A DNA stretch of 64,000 nucleotides from Siphonodentalium dalli (lineage: Eukaryota; Mollusca; Scaphopoda; Gadilida; Siphonodentaliidae), in NCBI GenBank assembly GCA_032622095.1, contig CP136066.1, forward strand, positions 190,766,816 to 190,830,815. Direction: 5' to 3'. The notes below the pieces were generated by a model. It was not told the DNA's origin. It did no database searches and saw only the letters and a list, made by a program, of their open reading frames with translations. Made by a program: the position numbers and the translations under genes. Shown piece by piece: positions 9,151 to 22,105 of this stretch (the stretch's first letter is position 1; each line of letters opens with the position of its first letter).

Positions 9151-9735
9151 ATGTCACTATAGTGAATTATTATATTTCTCATTGACATTACGTCGCTTAC
9201 TGATCTTGACTGAGATTTCGGTGGTTAATCTTTCTCCACATCGTCATCGCGACTTTCATTCATCAAAGTCGCGATTTGGTTTAATCATATTTGGCGAACC
9301 AAATTGATGCAGAAGTATAATAAATAGAGTAATCAATTAGCTCCGAGAAATACGTTAAATAATTCACTCGATGTGAGAGACGTTTAGGTAACAAACTCGT
9401 GCGCTAACGCGCCCTCGTTTCTTTCCGACGTCTTTCGCCTCTCGTGAATTATTTAACGTAATTCTCGGAACCAATTGATTACTCTCTATGTATGTTATAG
9501 TAAGATTAATGTAAATCTTGCAACTGCTAGACCTTCGGCCACCTGCACAACTGTCTTCAATATGCGGAATGTTGGTGGTTACATTGTGCCAGGACTATGC
9601 AAATGTGTACCCTTTAAAATTGTATATGAATTTGTTACTTTTTTGGTAATTATCATTCTACTCACAACATTGTTGACACCATATCACATTTGTAATGTGA
9701 AGTCTTGAAATTAGTGCGAAAAGGACTATTGAAAT
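9151..9735. other. Remaining 5' flank of the first array, with hairpin element
   Basis: The sequence matches 11763-12220 and 59755-60330, the region upstream of other arrays. It has no coding content apart from short spurious ORFs. It includes CRE-like TTACGTC sites and the hairpin element described separately, and runs into degenerate finger sequence of array A2 at about 9738. Confidence 0.7.
9327..9487. mobile_element. Hairpin MITE-like element, about 160 bp
   Basis: The arms GAGTAATCAATT...CTCCGAGAAATACGTTAAAT and its near-reverse complement ending AATTGATTACTC pair over most of the element, including the inner GAGAGACG and CGTCTTTC parts. Copies sit at about 43981-44142 and 59937-60097. 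At 11945 and 46583 only part of the right arm remains, so those sites are deletion derivatives. It encodes nothing. Confidence 0.65.
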
Positions 9736-9737
9736 TT

Positions 9738-11417
<1,680 letters not shown>

Positions 11418-12971
11418 AGTTTTAACTGTAGGTATATTTGTAATTGTAATGTGTCAATGTTGGCCTTAACTCGGATTATCTGACAAAAGCTAACAGATAA
11501 TCTCATGCAAGAGTTAACTTTATCGAAAAGATTATCGATACCGCCATGTTAAGAAATCATCGAATAATACGAGCCAAAAATAAGAAATATGTTTCAATCA
11601 CGATTAAGGCGATTGAAAAATTGGTTTCAAGCAGCGGAGGTCGGAATAGAACAATGTGACAATAAATAGTTTACTATTTTAAGAGTTATTGAGTCTGCAG
11701 TTATTTCAAACTCACAGTTAAACTATTTTATTACACTCCTATGCACATTTCCATTAAAAATGGTAATGTCACTATAGTGAATTATTATATTTCTCATTAC
11801 GTCATTGACATTACGTCGCTTAGCCTACTGATCTTGACTGAAATTTCTGTGGTTAATCTTTCTCCAAATCGTCATCGCGACTTTCATTCATTAAAGTCGC
11901 GATTTGGTTTAATCATATTTGGCGAACCAAATTGATGCAGAAGTTTACGTAATTCTCGGAACCAATTGATTACTCTCTATGTATGTTATAGTAAGATTAA
12001 TGTAAATCTTGCAACTGCTAGACCTTCGGCCACCTACACAACTCCCTTCACTATGCGGATTTTTGGTGGTAACATTGTGCCAAGGGTATGCAAATGTGTA
12101 CACTTTAAAATTGTGTTTGAATTTGCAACTTTGTTTGGTAATTATCCTTCCAATCACAACATTATTGACACGATATCACATTTGTAATGTAAAGTCTTGG
12201 AAATTAGTGCGAAAATGACTTTTGAAATTTTATCTGAAAATCAAATAAAACAAAACATGGAATCTTCTCCCTTCTGATCATATTTTTCTTTTAATCAAAC
12301 ATGATTTCACTGCCAAATTGTTCTTCTGGGATCAATTGCATTTTAGCAAGCGCTGTACCAACTCAATGAATGGTTTCAGCAAAACCGTGATATAAAGAGC
12401 GTTTACTAATTCAATGGGTCATTGTCGTAATTGATACCACAACGTTGTTGTCAACCATGATCTACAGAAAATTGTGGACAACAGTTCTCAAATATATATT
12501 GCATAATTTTAAACAATTAGTAATAATGATAACTTGAATTGAATTGAAAACAATTATTCGAATATAGAGAGTGGTTAGTGATTAATAACCCCCCCCCCCC
12601 CGTTACTTTTTTTGATGTTGTATGAGGCTTTGTTAACCGTGCTCCTGAAAGTCTGGCGCCCATCATTAGTTCGTTTCAGTTCAATATAATTTGCCTTGAA
12701 AGATATGCAATTGTTCGCTAACAGAAATAATGGCAGACACGAACGCTAAAAGTCATTTAGAACGAGATTTCAAGACCTGTGTACCCTTCAGCACATTTAA
12801 AAACATGTGTATCCTAACTATCCTTCAGCACTTTTTTTTGGTGAGAGTGACCCCTTCAGCCTAAATAATGACCACGTATCATGTGTAACTTGAATGGAAT
12901 GCAGTACGTTGGCTGGATGATGTCACAGGGAATGAAATGTTATTTATTTGTGTTGCATTCCTAGTACCGTA
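11418..12971. promoter_or_regulatory. Shared 5' flank of the zinc-finger genes
   Basis: The region upstream of array A2 is repeated upstream of B2 (46055-47598) and C (59387-61070). It has CRE-like sites (ATTACGTCATTGACATTACG at 11794), a GTCGCGATTTGG/CATCGCGACTT inverted repeat at 11866-11912, and a poly-C run near 12590. No TATA box could be placed with confidence and no gene is seen. Conservation across copies makes it the probable promoter region, by position only. Confidence 0.5.
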
Positions 12972-13205
12972 CCCAGATAGCACACCTACGTTGGGCCAAC
13001 ATCATTTCTATCGTTGGGCCAACGTCGGAATCCAACGTTGGTCCAACTATGGCTGTTGCCGCTGGCTCGGATCCCTTCGTCGACTCGACGGTGGTTCGAC
13101 GTCTAGCCGACGTTGGTGCGCCTTCTGGCACCCGACGTCGAACCAACGGTGTATTCTACTATTAATACGGCGTTGGAACAATGTTGGACCAACGTCGTGT
13201 TTGGG
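12972..13205. mobile_element. Palindrome-rich MITE-like repeat (GTTGGGCCAAC family)
   Basis: The segment contains several GTTGGxCCAAC and GTCGAACCA/GGTTCGAC words on both strands. Imperfect terminal arms, CCCAGATAGCACA at the left and GTCGTGTTTGGG at the right, bracket it. Diverged copies sit at about 47600-47840 and 61078-61310. It has no coding capacity. Confidence 0.5.
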
Positions 13206-13728
13206 CCTTGACAGAGACGAATCGAGACTCCATTCGTAGGGACGATTCCCATCACAATAGGGCGTGTTTTTATAAAATTAACATCCGCTGGATAAAATAT
13301 ACCAATAAATTTAAAGTCCCACATAATGTTTGCAACTTCATTATAATTGGAAATAACATTCAAATTCACAAATATAAAACCAGAAGAAAATGAAACATAT
13401 ATAGAAAAAAATGTATGCCGATTTAAATAAAGACAAAATGACATCCCATTAGTTATTGATTTAAGAATCTTGACCATACACTCACTCTAAAGAAAATAAA
13501 GTTATCGAAAGTGCTACATATTTTGTTAGCTTATATATTCCTTCACATAAAAATTGTGTTTATTTCAGCGCAATTTGCGATTTTGTGCTCTCGATAATGT
13601 TGGGAACAAAATATTCAAAGATTATATGTGGCTTTAAATTTTGGTCAGGTTACATATTCTTCGAACATCATTATTCTGGAGGGTGACCTGTGTAGATGTG
13701 CACAATTTGAAACAATCCAACGTACATA
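13206..13728. other. Noncoding flank left of the 12.4-kb insertion
   Basis: AT-rich sequence repeated at 47840-48363. I see no gene. It ends at the insertion site, a TA at 13727-13728. Confidence 0.6.
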
Positions 13729-13756
13729 CCCAGTAAACATTGCGGCACCAATTCGG

Positions 13757-13970
13757 CACCAGTTCGGTGTCGGACAACGAGGTGATGGTATCCTGGCACT
13801 GAATCAGCACCAAACTGGTGCACGGTTAGCACCGTCAAAATTGTGATGGTAATATGGCACCAAACCAATACCAGACTGGTACCTGGTTATCACCATATAT
13901 ATAATATATATTTTATTATTTAACTGTGTTTGGTGTCTACTGTTAATACTGACATGTACCGTAGTTGGTC
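13757..13970. repeat. Palindrome-rich subterminal region, left
   Basis: Repeated GGCACCA, ACCAAACTGGTG and CCAGACTGGTACC words form short palindromes, like those at the right end (25805-26120). This supports one element with matching subterminal regions. Confidence 0.6.
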
Positions 13971-14895
13971 GGCCAAAAAAATATGGCTGCCAGCAGCCAT
14001 CTTGGATTTTACTCTTTGCATGACTAAATCCTTTGGCATGGGCTACAGGTCATACCCGGTACCTTTGGTCTGTTCATCATGAAATTTGTCATGGATGTTA
14101 ACAATGACATGCAGATAAGAACAAGTCATTTCGGGGTCATTCGGCAAAAAAACATGGCCGCCAACAGCCATCTTGGATTTCAAAATTCAATCTTATTAGC
14201 ATGGACTGTAGGCCACACTATTTGTCTGATCATCATGCAATTTGTCACATAGATGTTAATATTGACATGTAGATGGGAACGAGTCATTTTGGGATCATTT
14301 AGTAAAAAACATGGATGCAGGCATCCTTTAGTCGGATCATCATGAAATTTGTCACAGATGTTGACAATGGAATTCAGATACATTTGGGGTCATTCAGCGT
14401 AAAAACATGGCTGCCAGCGCCATCTTGGATTTCAAAATTCAATCCATTAGCATGGGCTACGACCCATACTATTTGTCTGATCATCATGAAATTTGTCGTG
14501 GATGTTAATATTGACACGTAGATTGGTAACGTGTCATTCTGGTGTCATTCGGTCAAAAACATGGCCTTCATCTTGGATTTTACATGTACCCTTTGCATTA
14601 CTAACATTTTGGCACCTTTGTCTTTATCAAATTTGTCATGGCTGTTAGCATTGACATGTAGATGGGAACGAGTCAGTATGGGTTCATTCTGAAAAAAACA
14701 TGGCTGCCAAAAGCCATCTTGGATTTCAAAATTCATTCTATTAGGCTTAGCGCAGACTACAGGACAGAGTGTTAGTCTGATCATCATGAAATTTGTCGTG
14801 GAAGTTAGTATTGACATGTAAATGGGAACGAGTCATTTTAGAGTCATTCGGCAAAAAAAACATGGCTGCCAGTGGCCATCTTGGATTCTACTCTT
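13970..14895. repeat. Minisatellite, about 145-175 bp unit, six to seven diverged copies
   Basis: Each unit contains AACATGGCTGCCAGCAGCCA followed by TCTTGGAT, then a TCATCATGAAATTTGTC segment and a TGGGAACGAGTCATT segment. Units begin near 13976, 14150, 14308 (truncated), 14402, 14556, 14697 and 14857. A further relic lies at 24226-24330. The GGCTGCCAGCAGCC core is nearly palindromic. No coding function is seen. Confidence 0.75.
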
Positions 14896-15073
14896 TTCAT
14901 AACTAGACCTTTCAACTTTCCACATTCCTAATCACTCCATTGACTGAACACATGAATTTATTCCCTTTCCAAGTTGAGCTACAGTGTCATTGATACTTTC
15001 ATTTTAGCCTGTTGTCATACATGTATGTGGCGACTCTATTAGTGCATTTGGCAACTATTTTGTCTCCTTACAG

Positions 15074-15155
15074 CATGGAGACACAGCAGGAGATTCTCCA
15101 GAAAATGTCAATACTCAAAGAAAACCAACACATGTTGTTTGAACAACGCAATGCG
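15074..15155 (+). other. Candidate exon 1 of a captured gene fragment (coiled-coil-like)
   Basis: The segment is bounded by a good 3' splice site (TTTTGTCTCCTTACAG) and a 5' splice site (GCG/GTAAGA). From the ATG at 15075 it reads 27 codons without a stop, METQQEILQKMSILKENQ..., rich in Glu, Gln, Lys and Leu, and ends in phase 0. The family is not recognised. Confidence 0.5.
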
Positions 15156-16203
15156 GTAAGAAAATTTAGTGCTGTTGTGTCATTTGCAAAAAATATATTC
15201 CACCAAACTTTTCAAATTCAACCATGTAAAATATCAAAATGATCTTCTGTTGGGACTGCTGTTGGATTTAAATGGTGAAATCCATGTTTTTTAACATTGA
15301 ATTTCAATCTTCTTTCATTTCCAAGTCATCCCAATTATACATAGGAGATGAATAGTAACAAATATTGCACAGCTTTCCAAATTATTTATTGATCACTGCA
15401 AAGAGTAAATTCAAAGGTGGCAGACTGGGCCAAAAAACCGGCCCAGGAAATGAATATAATACTGGCCTGCCGCCCATCTGTTCAAGGGTGTCCACAGTCC
15501 ACCTTGGAAAATTCCAACTGTACCCCCCCCCCCTTGAATCAGGATCGGACCAAATACAAATGCAGACCAAATAAATGTTTTTACATAATTCCATTTGCAC
15601 CTCTGACCTAATATCCTGTATATTCATAAACCGTGGTTCTATATATTCCCGGTGTGAGACCATTAAGATATTTTTGCCTGGAAAATTGCATAAATTCTAA
15701 CATATAGCGGTCTAACTCCAGACAAATGCACACGGCTACGGACAAGAGACCAGGACACACCGGGCTGTTCATGGTTGTTCGGCCCGGAGTGAGAAAATTT
15801 TGAAAACTTTACAAGAAAATCGCGAATCCTCGCATCTAGACTGGCATCAACTGAAGCGTTCCTATTTTGTTGTGAATTTCAATTGGGAGGGGTGCATGAG
15901 AATTTTTTTGGGATTTACAGATGGGAGTTACCGTAAAAATCTTGAGATTAACGGGGTCTTTACATGGTGTTATATGATGCTGACAAGTTCATTTAATGAC
16001 AACATTACGATTGGCCAATTCGGCTGGTTAAACAACACATTAGGTGGCCCACATCCGGAACTTTTCCGGTCTCCTGATCGGCCACTCCGGCTCTGCCCCC
16101 CCAAACGTCACATTATACTCACATGGGGAACTGCAAACTTCCCAATTTAGGTAACTTATAACTTTCCTCGCCGGTTTTCCGCTTCTCAGGTGATATATAT
16201 TTA
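15156..16203. other. Noncoding interval in the insertion
   Basis: Intron-like AT-rich sequence with a CCCCCCCCC run near 15526. I see no convincing gene or element here. Confidence 0.5.
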
Positions 16204-16764
16204 CCCTGCTGGACAAAACAAGTGTCCACTTAACCGCGGTGCGGTTAGCGTTGCCACCGCGGCCGAAATGCAACTACACTGCGGCTCCACCGGATAACAA
16301 CAGTTGGGCTGCGGTGTACTTGCCATTCGGCCATGGTGTAGTTGCCGCGGTGTACGTTCATTAAACTGAAAAAAGATGATACAAACCCGAAATCTAACCA
16401 CGGTGGACATGCCATTCGACAGCGAGGGTAGTTGCCTTTCGGCCGCAGTGAACTTGCAGTTTTGCCGCAGTGAACTTGCCGTTCGGCCGCGGTGCTCAAC
16501 TGCAGTTACAAACTCTGACACCGCAGCCGAACGGCAAATACACCGCGGTGCCAATGGACAAATTGAAATCCAATAAAACATTGTATTGTTCAAAATTAGA
16601 TTAATTCCTTAAAACATATGGTAGCTATACGTGACTAGTTTTCAAAACTTATACGTATTACTTTCTATCGTGTGCGTTATGCACGCGAGTCGGTTTTTAC
16701 AAATTAAATTATGGCAACGCTAACCGCACCGCAGTTAAGTGGACACTTGTTTTTTCCAGCAGGG
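16204..16764. mobile_element. 561-bp nonautonomous TA-target element
   Basis: The termini CCCTGCTGG...CCAGCAGGG are inverted. The arms of about 50 bp (including AAGTGTCCACTTAACCGC and GCGGTTAGCGTTGCC) match with few mismatches, and TA flanks both ends (16202-16203 and 16765-16766). The interior has repeated GCCGCGGTG and TTGCCGTTCGGC words. ORFs inside are by-products of GC-rich repeats. Confidence 0.8.
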
Positions 16765-16945
16765 TAGCTCACATGTACATGTTGAGATCACAAAATATCT
16801 TAAATCAATTAAATTTACGGTACAAAGATGTATGTAGAATGTACCGTACATGAAATATTGCTTTAACAAAAAAATCACATGCTATATTTTTCCCTCAGTA
16901 AGTGACACACCAATTAGATCATTGCATATCAAATTCTGATTTCAG

Positions 16946-17114
16946 GTGACTCGATATCGATTTGCCGGTGGTACATATGACTGAGGACATTTATGAAAAT
17001 TTGAAGATTATGGCGACAAAAACCCTGGCAGGAAAAATGAACTGAACATGAATTGCGAAAGCTGGTAAACACCCGTTTGGCAATCATTATCCAACTGGCA
17101 AGGAGAGTGGCAAA
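16946..17114 (+). pseudogene. Candidate exon 2 of the captured gene fragment, frame-broken
   Basis: Bounded by AAATTCTGATTTCAG and AAA/GTAAGT. Three coding-looking stretches occur in successive frames: VTRYRFAGGTY, then MTEDIYENLKIMATKTLAGK, then ELRKLVNTRLAIIIQLARRV. Two one-base insertions would explain this. The last frame leaves two bases at the donor, which matches the phase needed by the exon at 21803. Family unknown. Confidence 0.45.
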
Positions 17115-17269
17115 GTAAGTCATTTTTGTCTAACCCAAACATGCTTGGAATGGTATTCATAACCAATATATGGCATTGATTTTGACATGGAGCTTATTAA
17201 GATAATAAATCTAATAGATTACTGTACATCAGTTACATCATAATGTTTGGGTGTGTTCACATCGCAATT

Positions 17270-17965
17270 CAAACGTTTTTATACCTCCACTTTCGAAGAA
17301 AATGGGGGGTATACTGGATTGACTGCGTCTGTCCGTCCGACCCCATAACTCGAAACACTATGAACCGATTTCAATAATTTTTTGTATGCTCCTTAGGACC
17401 GCGTCTCCGCATTATGCTAATTGCTGTGCGGTCCGACTTTCTGTTTTTTAAGTTACGCCTTACTTTTCGACTTATTTTGATTTAGAAAATCCTGTCCGAC
17501 TTAATGACTTTAACAAATATGAACCAATTTCAATAATTTTTGGTATACATGCTTCTCACAACACCCTCTCTACATGATGCGGCTCAGTGTTGGCTCGGGT
17601 TGTTTTTCCTAACATTACACTTCATTTTCAACTTATTTTGACTTATTTTTTGTGGATGCTTTTTTCCCTGGAGTTGTGTGCCTTAGCAGAAGTTTGGTTT
17701 GTCTGACCAAGCACTTGACAAAAGTCATCTTAGATGTTAAGGTTGCGTTTCATTTTCTACCCTTTTTTGGGTTTCTGCAATCATTCGAACAAATATGAAC
17801 CAATTTGAATATTTTTTCTGTACAAGCTTCTTGCGACACCATATCGATATTATTAATCCAAATTTTTCTTTAAAGTTAAAAAACTTTTTTGTTGGATTTA
17901 CAAATAATGCGGGTTGAATTTGCCACGGTGGGGGTATACTGACACGCGAGTGCACACCTCTTGTT
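17270..17965. repeat. Dispersed repeat with GGGGGTATAC ends
   Basis: It begins ATACCTCCACTTTCGAAGAA / ATGGGGGGTATACTGG and ends CCACGGTGGGGGTATACTGA. The interior has two diverged ACAAATATGAACCAATTTCA segments and CTGTCCGTCCGACC. No long ORF. I take it for a nonautonomous dispersed repeat, from its general appearance only. Confidence 0.5.
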
Positions 17966-18603
17966 GACTATGTGCGGTATGTTGTGTACACATTTAAGTA
18001 ATCTCAAAATCTTTAAAAAAGTATATTACATGTATATCAGTAGTTTAGAGTCCTGGAGAGTTATATAGATACAGGGTTTCCGCTATAGCGATAGGGGATC
18101 CCTTTTTGGACCCCATTCTCGCAGCCAATTTCCCCCCTTCTGTCATACCACAGGACATATTCCATATGTACCGGTATACAGGTATAAAGATGTTTATTGT
18201 GTTGAGACAGTACTAAGAAATTTAAATAGTTGACAACTTTATTTGATTTCTAGCGAGAATACACACTGAGAATACACACTCGGACTGATCTAACACAAAC
18301 TGGGGAAGTTATCAAATCCGAAATCGCTAGAACACATGTATGCTTCGTAGTCCGCTGGTTACGTTGCTGCGCTTAGGTTACGTAAAATGATTGCCGATAA
18401 TTTTATCATGTTATATTCCAGTACTTCCTGCCGGGTCTTGAATAGTCGTCGTTTAACTTCAACGGGTTTATTTACTGTGTAAATAAAATGAAGTCAGTTC
18501 ATGAGATAGCTGATAATAATTTGATGTTGTTCCTTGAGCTCATTTTATAGTACAATTTAACTGCCATAAATGCCTTTAGTGTATTCTATTCATTGGTGGT
18601 TAA

Positions 18604-19355
18604 TAGTGTTGAAACGATTAGTGAATTTAAAAGTCGACTAGTCGAGGCCCAAAAGTCACGTTGCGTCGACTAGTCGTTACCCGATTTCAAACTTTCAACA
18701 TAACGTGGTACGGAAAATTCATCGTACATGGCATACACTGATGCCTGATGCAATGACGGTCTATTGCGTAGCGCATTGCCCTGCATAGACACCAATTTAT
18801 TTGTGAAATAATACAGTAAACATCTTGATATTTATCCAACACACTGAATCAAATTATATAATTAGACATATGGTTAGAGATGGGCGATTCACGGATTTAC
18901 TATATATACATTCGTGACAATAGCTAAATTAGGCAACAAAATGACCTACGCAAGTACTAGTAAGTACCCGGTAATATTCACACATCTCTTTGATGATTTA
19001 CACGCATGTCGTCGCACTGGTTTGAAAAGAATAAGAGAATGACTACCATATGTTTTCGTGTCAATTGGATTTTCGTAACATTTCCATGAGTGAATAGAAT
19101 TGTCCAATGACGTCACCTTATATAAGTGACCTTCACACAGGTCGCATCATAACCCGACGGTGCGAGATCAATTGAAATATACAGTGTCTAGATCAAAGCG
19201 GTCTCCGACAAACGATAAAGCCGCACCACTCATTGCCATCATGTCGCAGTGATGTTTTTTTTACCTCAAATGGCGAGTGTCACAGCAAAATTCAGAGTTG
19301 ATATTTTAACATTTCAGCATCGATTACAGTTAGTCGATCAATCGTTTGAACCCTA
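18604..19355. mobile_element. hAT-like nonautonomous element, 752 bp
   Basis: The termini TAGTGTTGAAACGATTAGT and ATCGTTTGAACCCTA are imperfect inverted repeats, flanked by GTGGTTAA and GTGGTAAA, an 8-bp duplication with one mismatch. Subterminal GTCGACTAGTCG palindromes occur. It shares internal sequence (CCGACGGTGCGAGATCAATT) with the element at 22472-23956. No ORF of note. Confidence 0.75.
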
Positions 19356-21049
19356 GTGGTAAAGGCTTTGGCAACTGAACATTTTTGACCTGTGCAAATC
19401 TAATTGTCCATACATGAACTATGCCCCCCCAATAAATTTATAAAACTGATGCATGTAATTCGTCCATGCAATTTTACTTTTATACATTGTAAATAATGTG
19501 ATTATTTTCAATTTGATTAGATTGAAGTGTAACATTGCAGATAATATTTTATTTCAGAAGCAGTTAGAAAGTTGCCAAAGACTTCCACAATGGCCGATAG
19601 CCGATTCAGAACTATAGCTGCCAAGTGGCTAAGATATTAACTTATCAAGCACCAAAATCGCAAACAAAGCCAGTGCAAGAGTCATCGTCTGTTGTACGCA
19701 TTTCCATTTTACTGTCTTCCCTAAGAAAATATGCGCTGTTTACCGACAAATTACATGAACTACTTTGACCATAACAACTAATTTATCTTCTATATTATCA
19801 GTATGGGGCTGGTGTTTTTTTAATTTTATTCCAACAACTGTACGCTCAGCATCTTATTATGATAGTTCAAATAGAGTGGCATTATATTTACCAAGATAAT
19901 AATGAATCATGCAATAGTTAAATAGGACAATTATGACAGTTAATTATTAATAGAGTTGGTAGATGTTGCTATAGATGCTATCTCACACCCATTGCATGTA
20001 TGTGGCTACCGGCATAGATGGTCTCCACGTTAGGAAGGGTGTCCACCTTTGAATATCTAACTACACCCCTTGAACCATATCACAAGTATGCGAGTAATTC
20101 CATGTCACCAGTCCTAATATCATAATATCTAGATGTCTAACATCATGCAAATTCAGTTTTTTTCCATGGTTCAGCTCGGTGTGAAAATTGTTTGAAATCT
20201 GAACATGTAATTCGCTTAATCCGGACTGGCTTCAGGCTGTCCAATTGTTGGAAATTTTGAGACCTGACAACCCGACCCCCCCCCCCCGCAAAAAAAATTG
20301 GAAATTTTGTAACAATTTCTTATTGCAATTTCAAATTTTTACAAACACATATTTTCAGATCTAATTTGTTCTAAAAACTACAAATTTTCCACTACTAAAT
20401 TGTTAGAAAATCAATCTACAAGAACAAATCAAATAATTGTTGTGTCAGCTATATCAAATTTCCAACTGTTGAACATTTGACCAAAGTGGAGGGGGGAGTG
20501 AGACGCTCCTGTTATCATGTCCCTGTCTCAGCCCTTAACAATTGTACAAGGGTATCAATATGTCATGGATTTATGCATGTATTGCACTTTTGAATACAAC
20601 CATTTAGTTACTTTATGTAGGTGGGGACTGATTTCTCATGTTAATATATATTTACCATCTGAACAGACATGGTGCATTTGAACCACATTACTGGTGTATA
20701 TTGTATAAATAATCTCTTGTCTGACCCTTTGATCTGTTGAAAGATTCCAAACCGATGTTTACTTAATATGACCAAATACATGTATTCCCTAACTAAAATA
20801 AGATACAAATTGGGTCTTATATCTGACTGAAAGTCAAGCTTTCCGCTAGGTTTTGGGGAACGGGTCCTGTATCCGCCGAGGTGAAAATGCAGTCAATGTT
20901 TTCAATGTCGTGGAAACACTGGTGGACCTACTTTTGTTTTATCGGCCAATAGAAGAAACAGAGAGTAGATTTGCTGATTGTTTTGCATCCATATCCTAAC
21001 TTTAAAACATTGAAAATTTATTTGATAAAAATTAATTGCTGTATACGGA
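19356..21049. other. Interior of the long-inverted-repeat element
   Basis: AT-rich, with poly-C near 20277 and no convincing ORF. A possible acceptor (ATTTTATTTCAG at 19546-19557) is followed by a 19-codon open stretch, but with no partner donor it is weak. Confidence 0.4.
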
Positions 21050-21456
21050 AATACGCCCGTTGAAGTTAAACAACCACTATTCAAGACTCGACAGAAGGTT
21101 CGGATGCATAATATACCGGAATATAACATGATTAAATTATTGGCTGTCATTTTTCATAACCTAACCGCAGCAATGTAACCAGCGGACTCCAAAGCATGTG
21201 TTCTAGCGATGTCGGTTTGATCACTTCCTCAGTTCGTGTTAGATCGGTCCGAGTGTGTAATCTCGCTAGAAATCAAATAAAGTTGTCAACTATTTAAATT
21301 TCTTAGTACTGTCGCAACGAAATTGAGAAGTAAACATCTTTATACCTGTATACATTATCATAATGAATATGTCCTGTGGTATGACAGAAGGTGAAAAATT
21401 GGCTGGGGGGAATGGGGCTCACAAAGGGATTCCCTGCCGCTATAGCGGAAACCCTG

Positions 21457-21802
21457 TGAAAGTACATGTACCGTACATGTAGGATATTATTTGACCCTGG
21501 GTCTAAGACAACACAATACATTTTACACCGAATATTGGTTGGAAAACTATAACGTACTGTATTTTTTTATTAGTCAGCACTAGATCGGTCTATGAATTGT
21601 AGAATCCAAATGTTTAAATGTTCGAATGATGAGTGAAAGAAAAGCACCAACCCCTTCCAACTGCCACCTCGTCCTTGAAGAAACCAACTGATTAATATTC
21701 TGAGCCCCATCTGATGTGAGTTTGTTGTAGATGTATGTTCGGAAACAATATACATGTGACTGGGAGGCAGATATATTCATGCTTTTATATTAATAATTTC
21801 AG
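21457..21802. other. Noncoding interval before candidate exon 3
   Basis: It contains two TACATGTA sites (near 21463 and 21474) and AT-rich sequence. No gene is seen. Confidence 0.4.
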
Positions 21803-21890
21803 GACAATTCAGATCACAGCAGCAGAGACAACTTCAGTTGAACTTATGAAGAGAGAGAAGAAGTCAAGAATAAGAAGAGCTCTCCCTTAG
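21803..21890 (+). other. Candidate terminal exon of the captured gene fragment
   Basis: It follows an acceptor TATTAATAATTTCAG. After one phase-completing base it reads 28 codons (TIQITAAETTSVELMKREKK...) to a TAG at 21888-21890. The basic C-terminus is KKSRIRRALP. Its phase fits the donor at 17114/17115. Function unknown. Confidence 0.45.
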
Positions 21891-21934
21891 AAAGGCAGTA
21901 TTGGTTTTCTTCTGAAATTTTGCAAAAAAACATG

Positions 21935-22105
21935 TGCCAATGCATTCTCTTATATATGCAAGTCTCCCATATGAAGCCCTGCATTTATAAGAGAATACAT
22001 TGGCCTAACATTATTTAACTTGACCTTGTAAACCAGTGTATTCTCTTATATATTATACAAGGCTCCGTTTGGGAGACTCACATATATAAGAGAATGCATT
22101 CGCCC
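21935..22105. repeat. 170-bp hairpin with nested palindromes
   Basis: Arms 21937-22005 and 22035-22105 are near-reverse complements (both contain AATGCATTCTCTTATATA and GAGTCTCCCA or AGTCTCCCA). Each arm also carries TATAAGAGAATACA, the reverse of its own start, so each can fold alone. It could be a MITE or a small-RNA-like hairpin. Confidence 0.75.

Larger units (their letters stand above)
18072..21456. mobile_element. Long-inverted-repeat element, about 3.4 kb
   Basis: The left arm begins CAGGGTTTCCGCTATAGCG and the right arm ends CGCTATAGCGGAAACCCTG. Homology continues inward for about 400 bp on each side (for example AAGATGTTTA, GTTGACAACTTTATTTGATT, and the GAAGTTAAAC/GTTTAACTTC segment), with about 80 percent identity by eye. 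A clean target duplication is not visible. No transposase ORF. A hAT-like element (18604-19355) is nested inside. Confidence 0.7.

Noticed and set aside
16201-16593. 130-codon minus-strand ORF
   Set aside because: It falls inside the GC-rich repeat core of the 561-bp transposable element; the frame is a by-product of repeated GCCGCGGTG words.
19546-19640. Additional captured exon after ATTTTATTTCAG
   Set aside because: Only an acceptor is present; a stop follows after 19 codons and no donor is clear, and it lies inside another transposable element.
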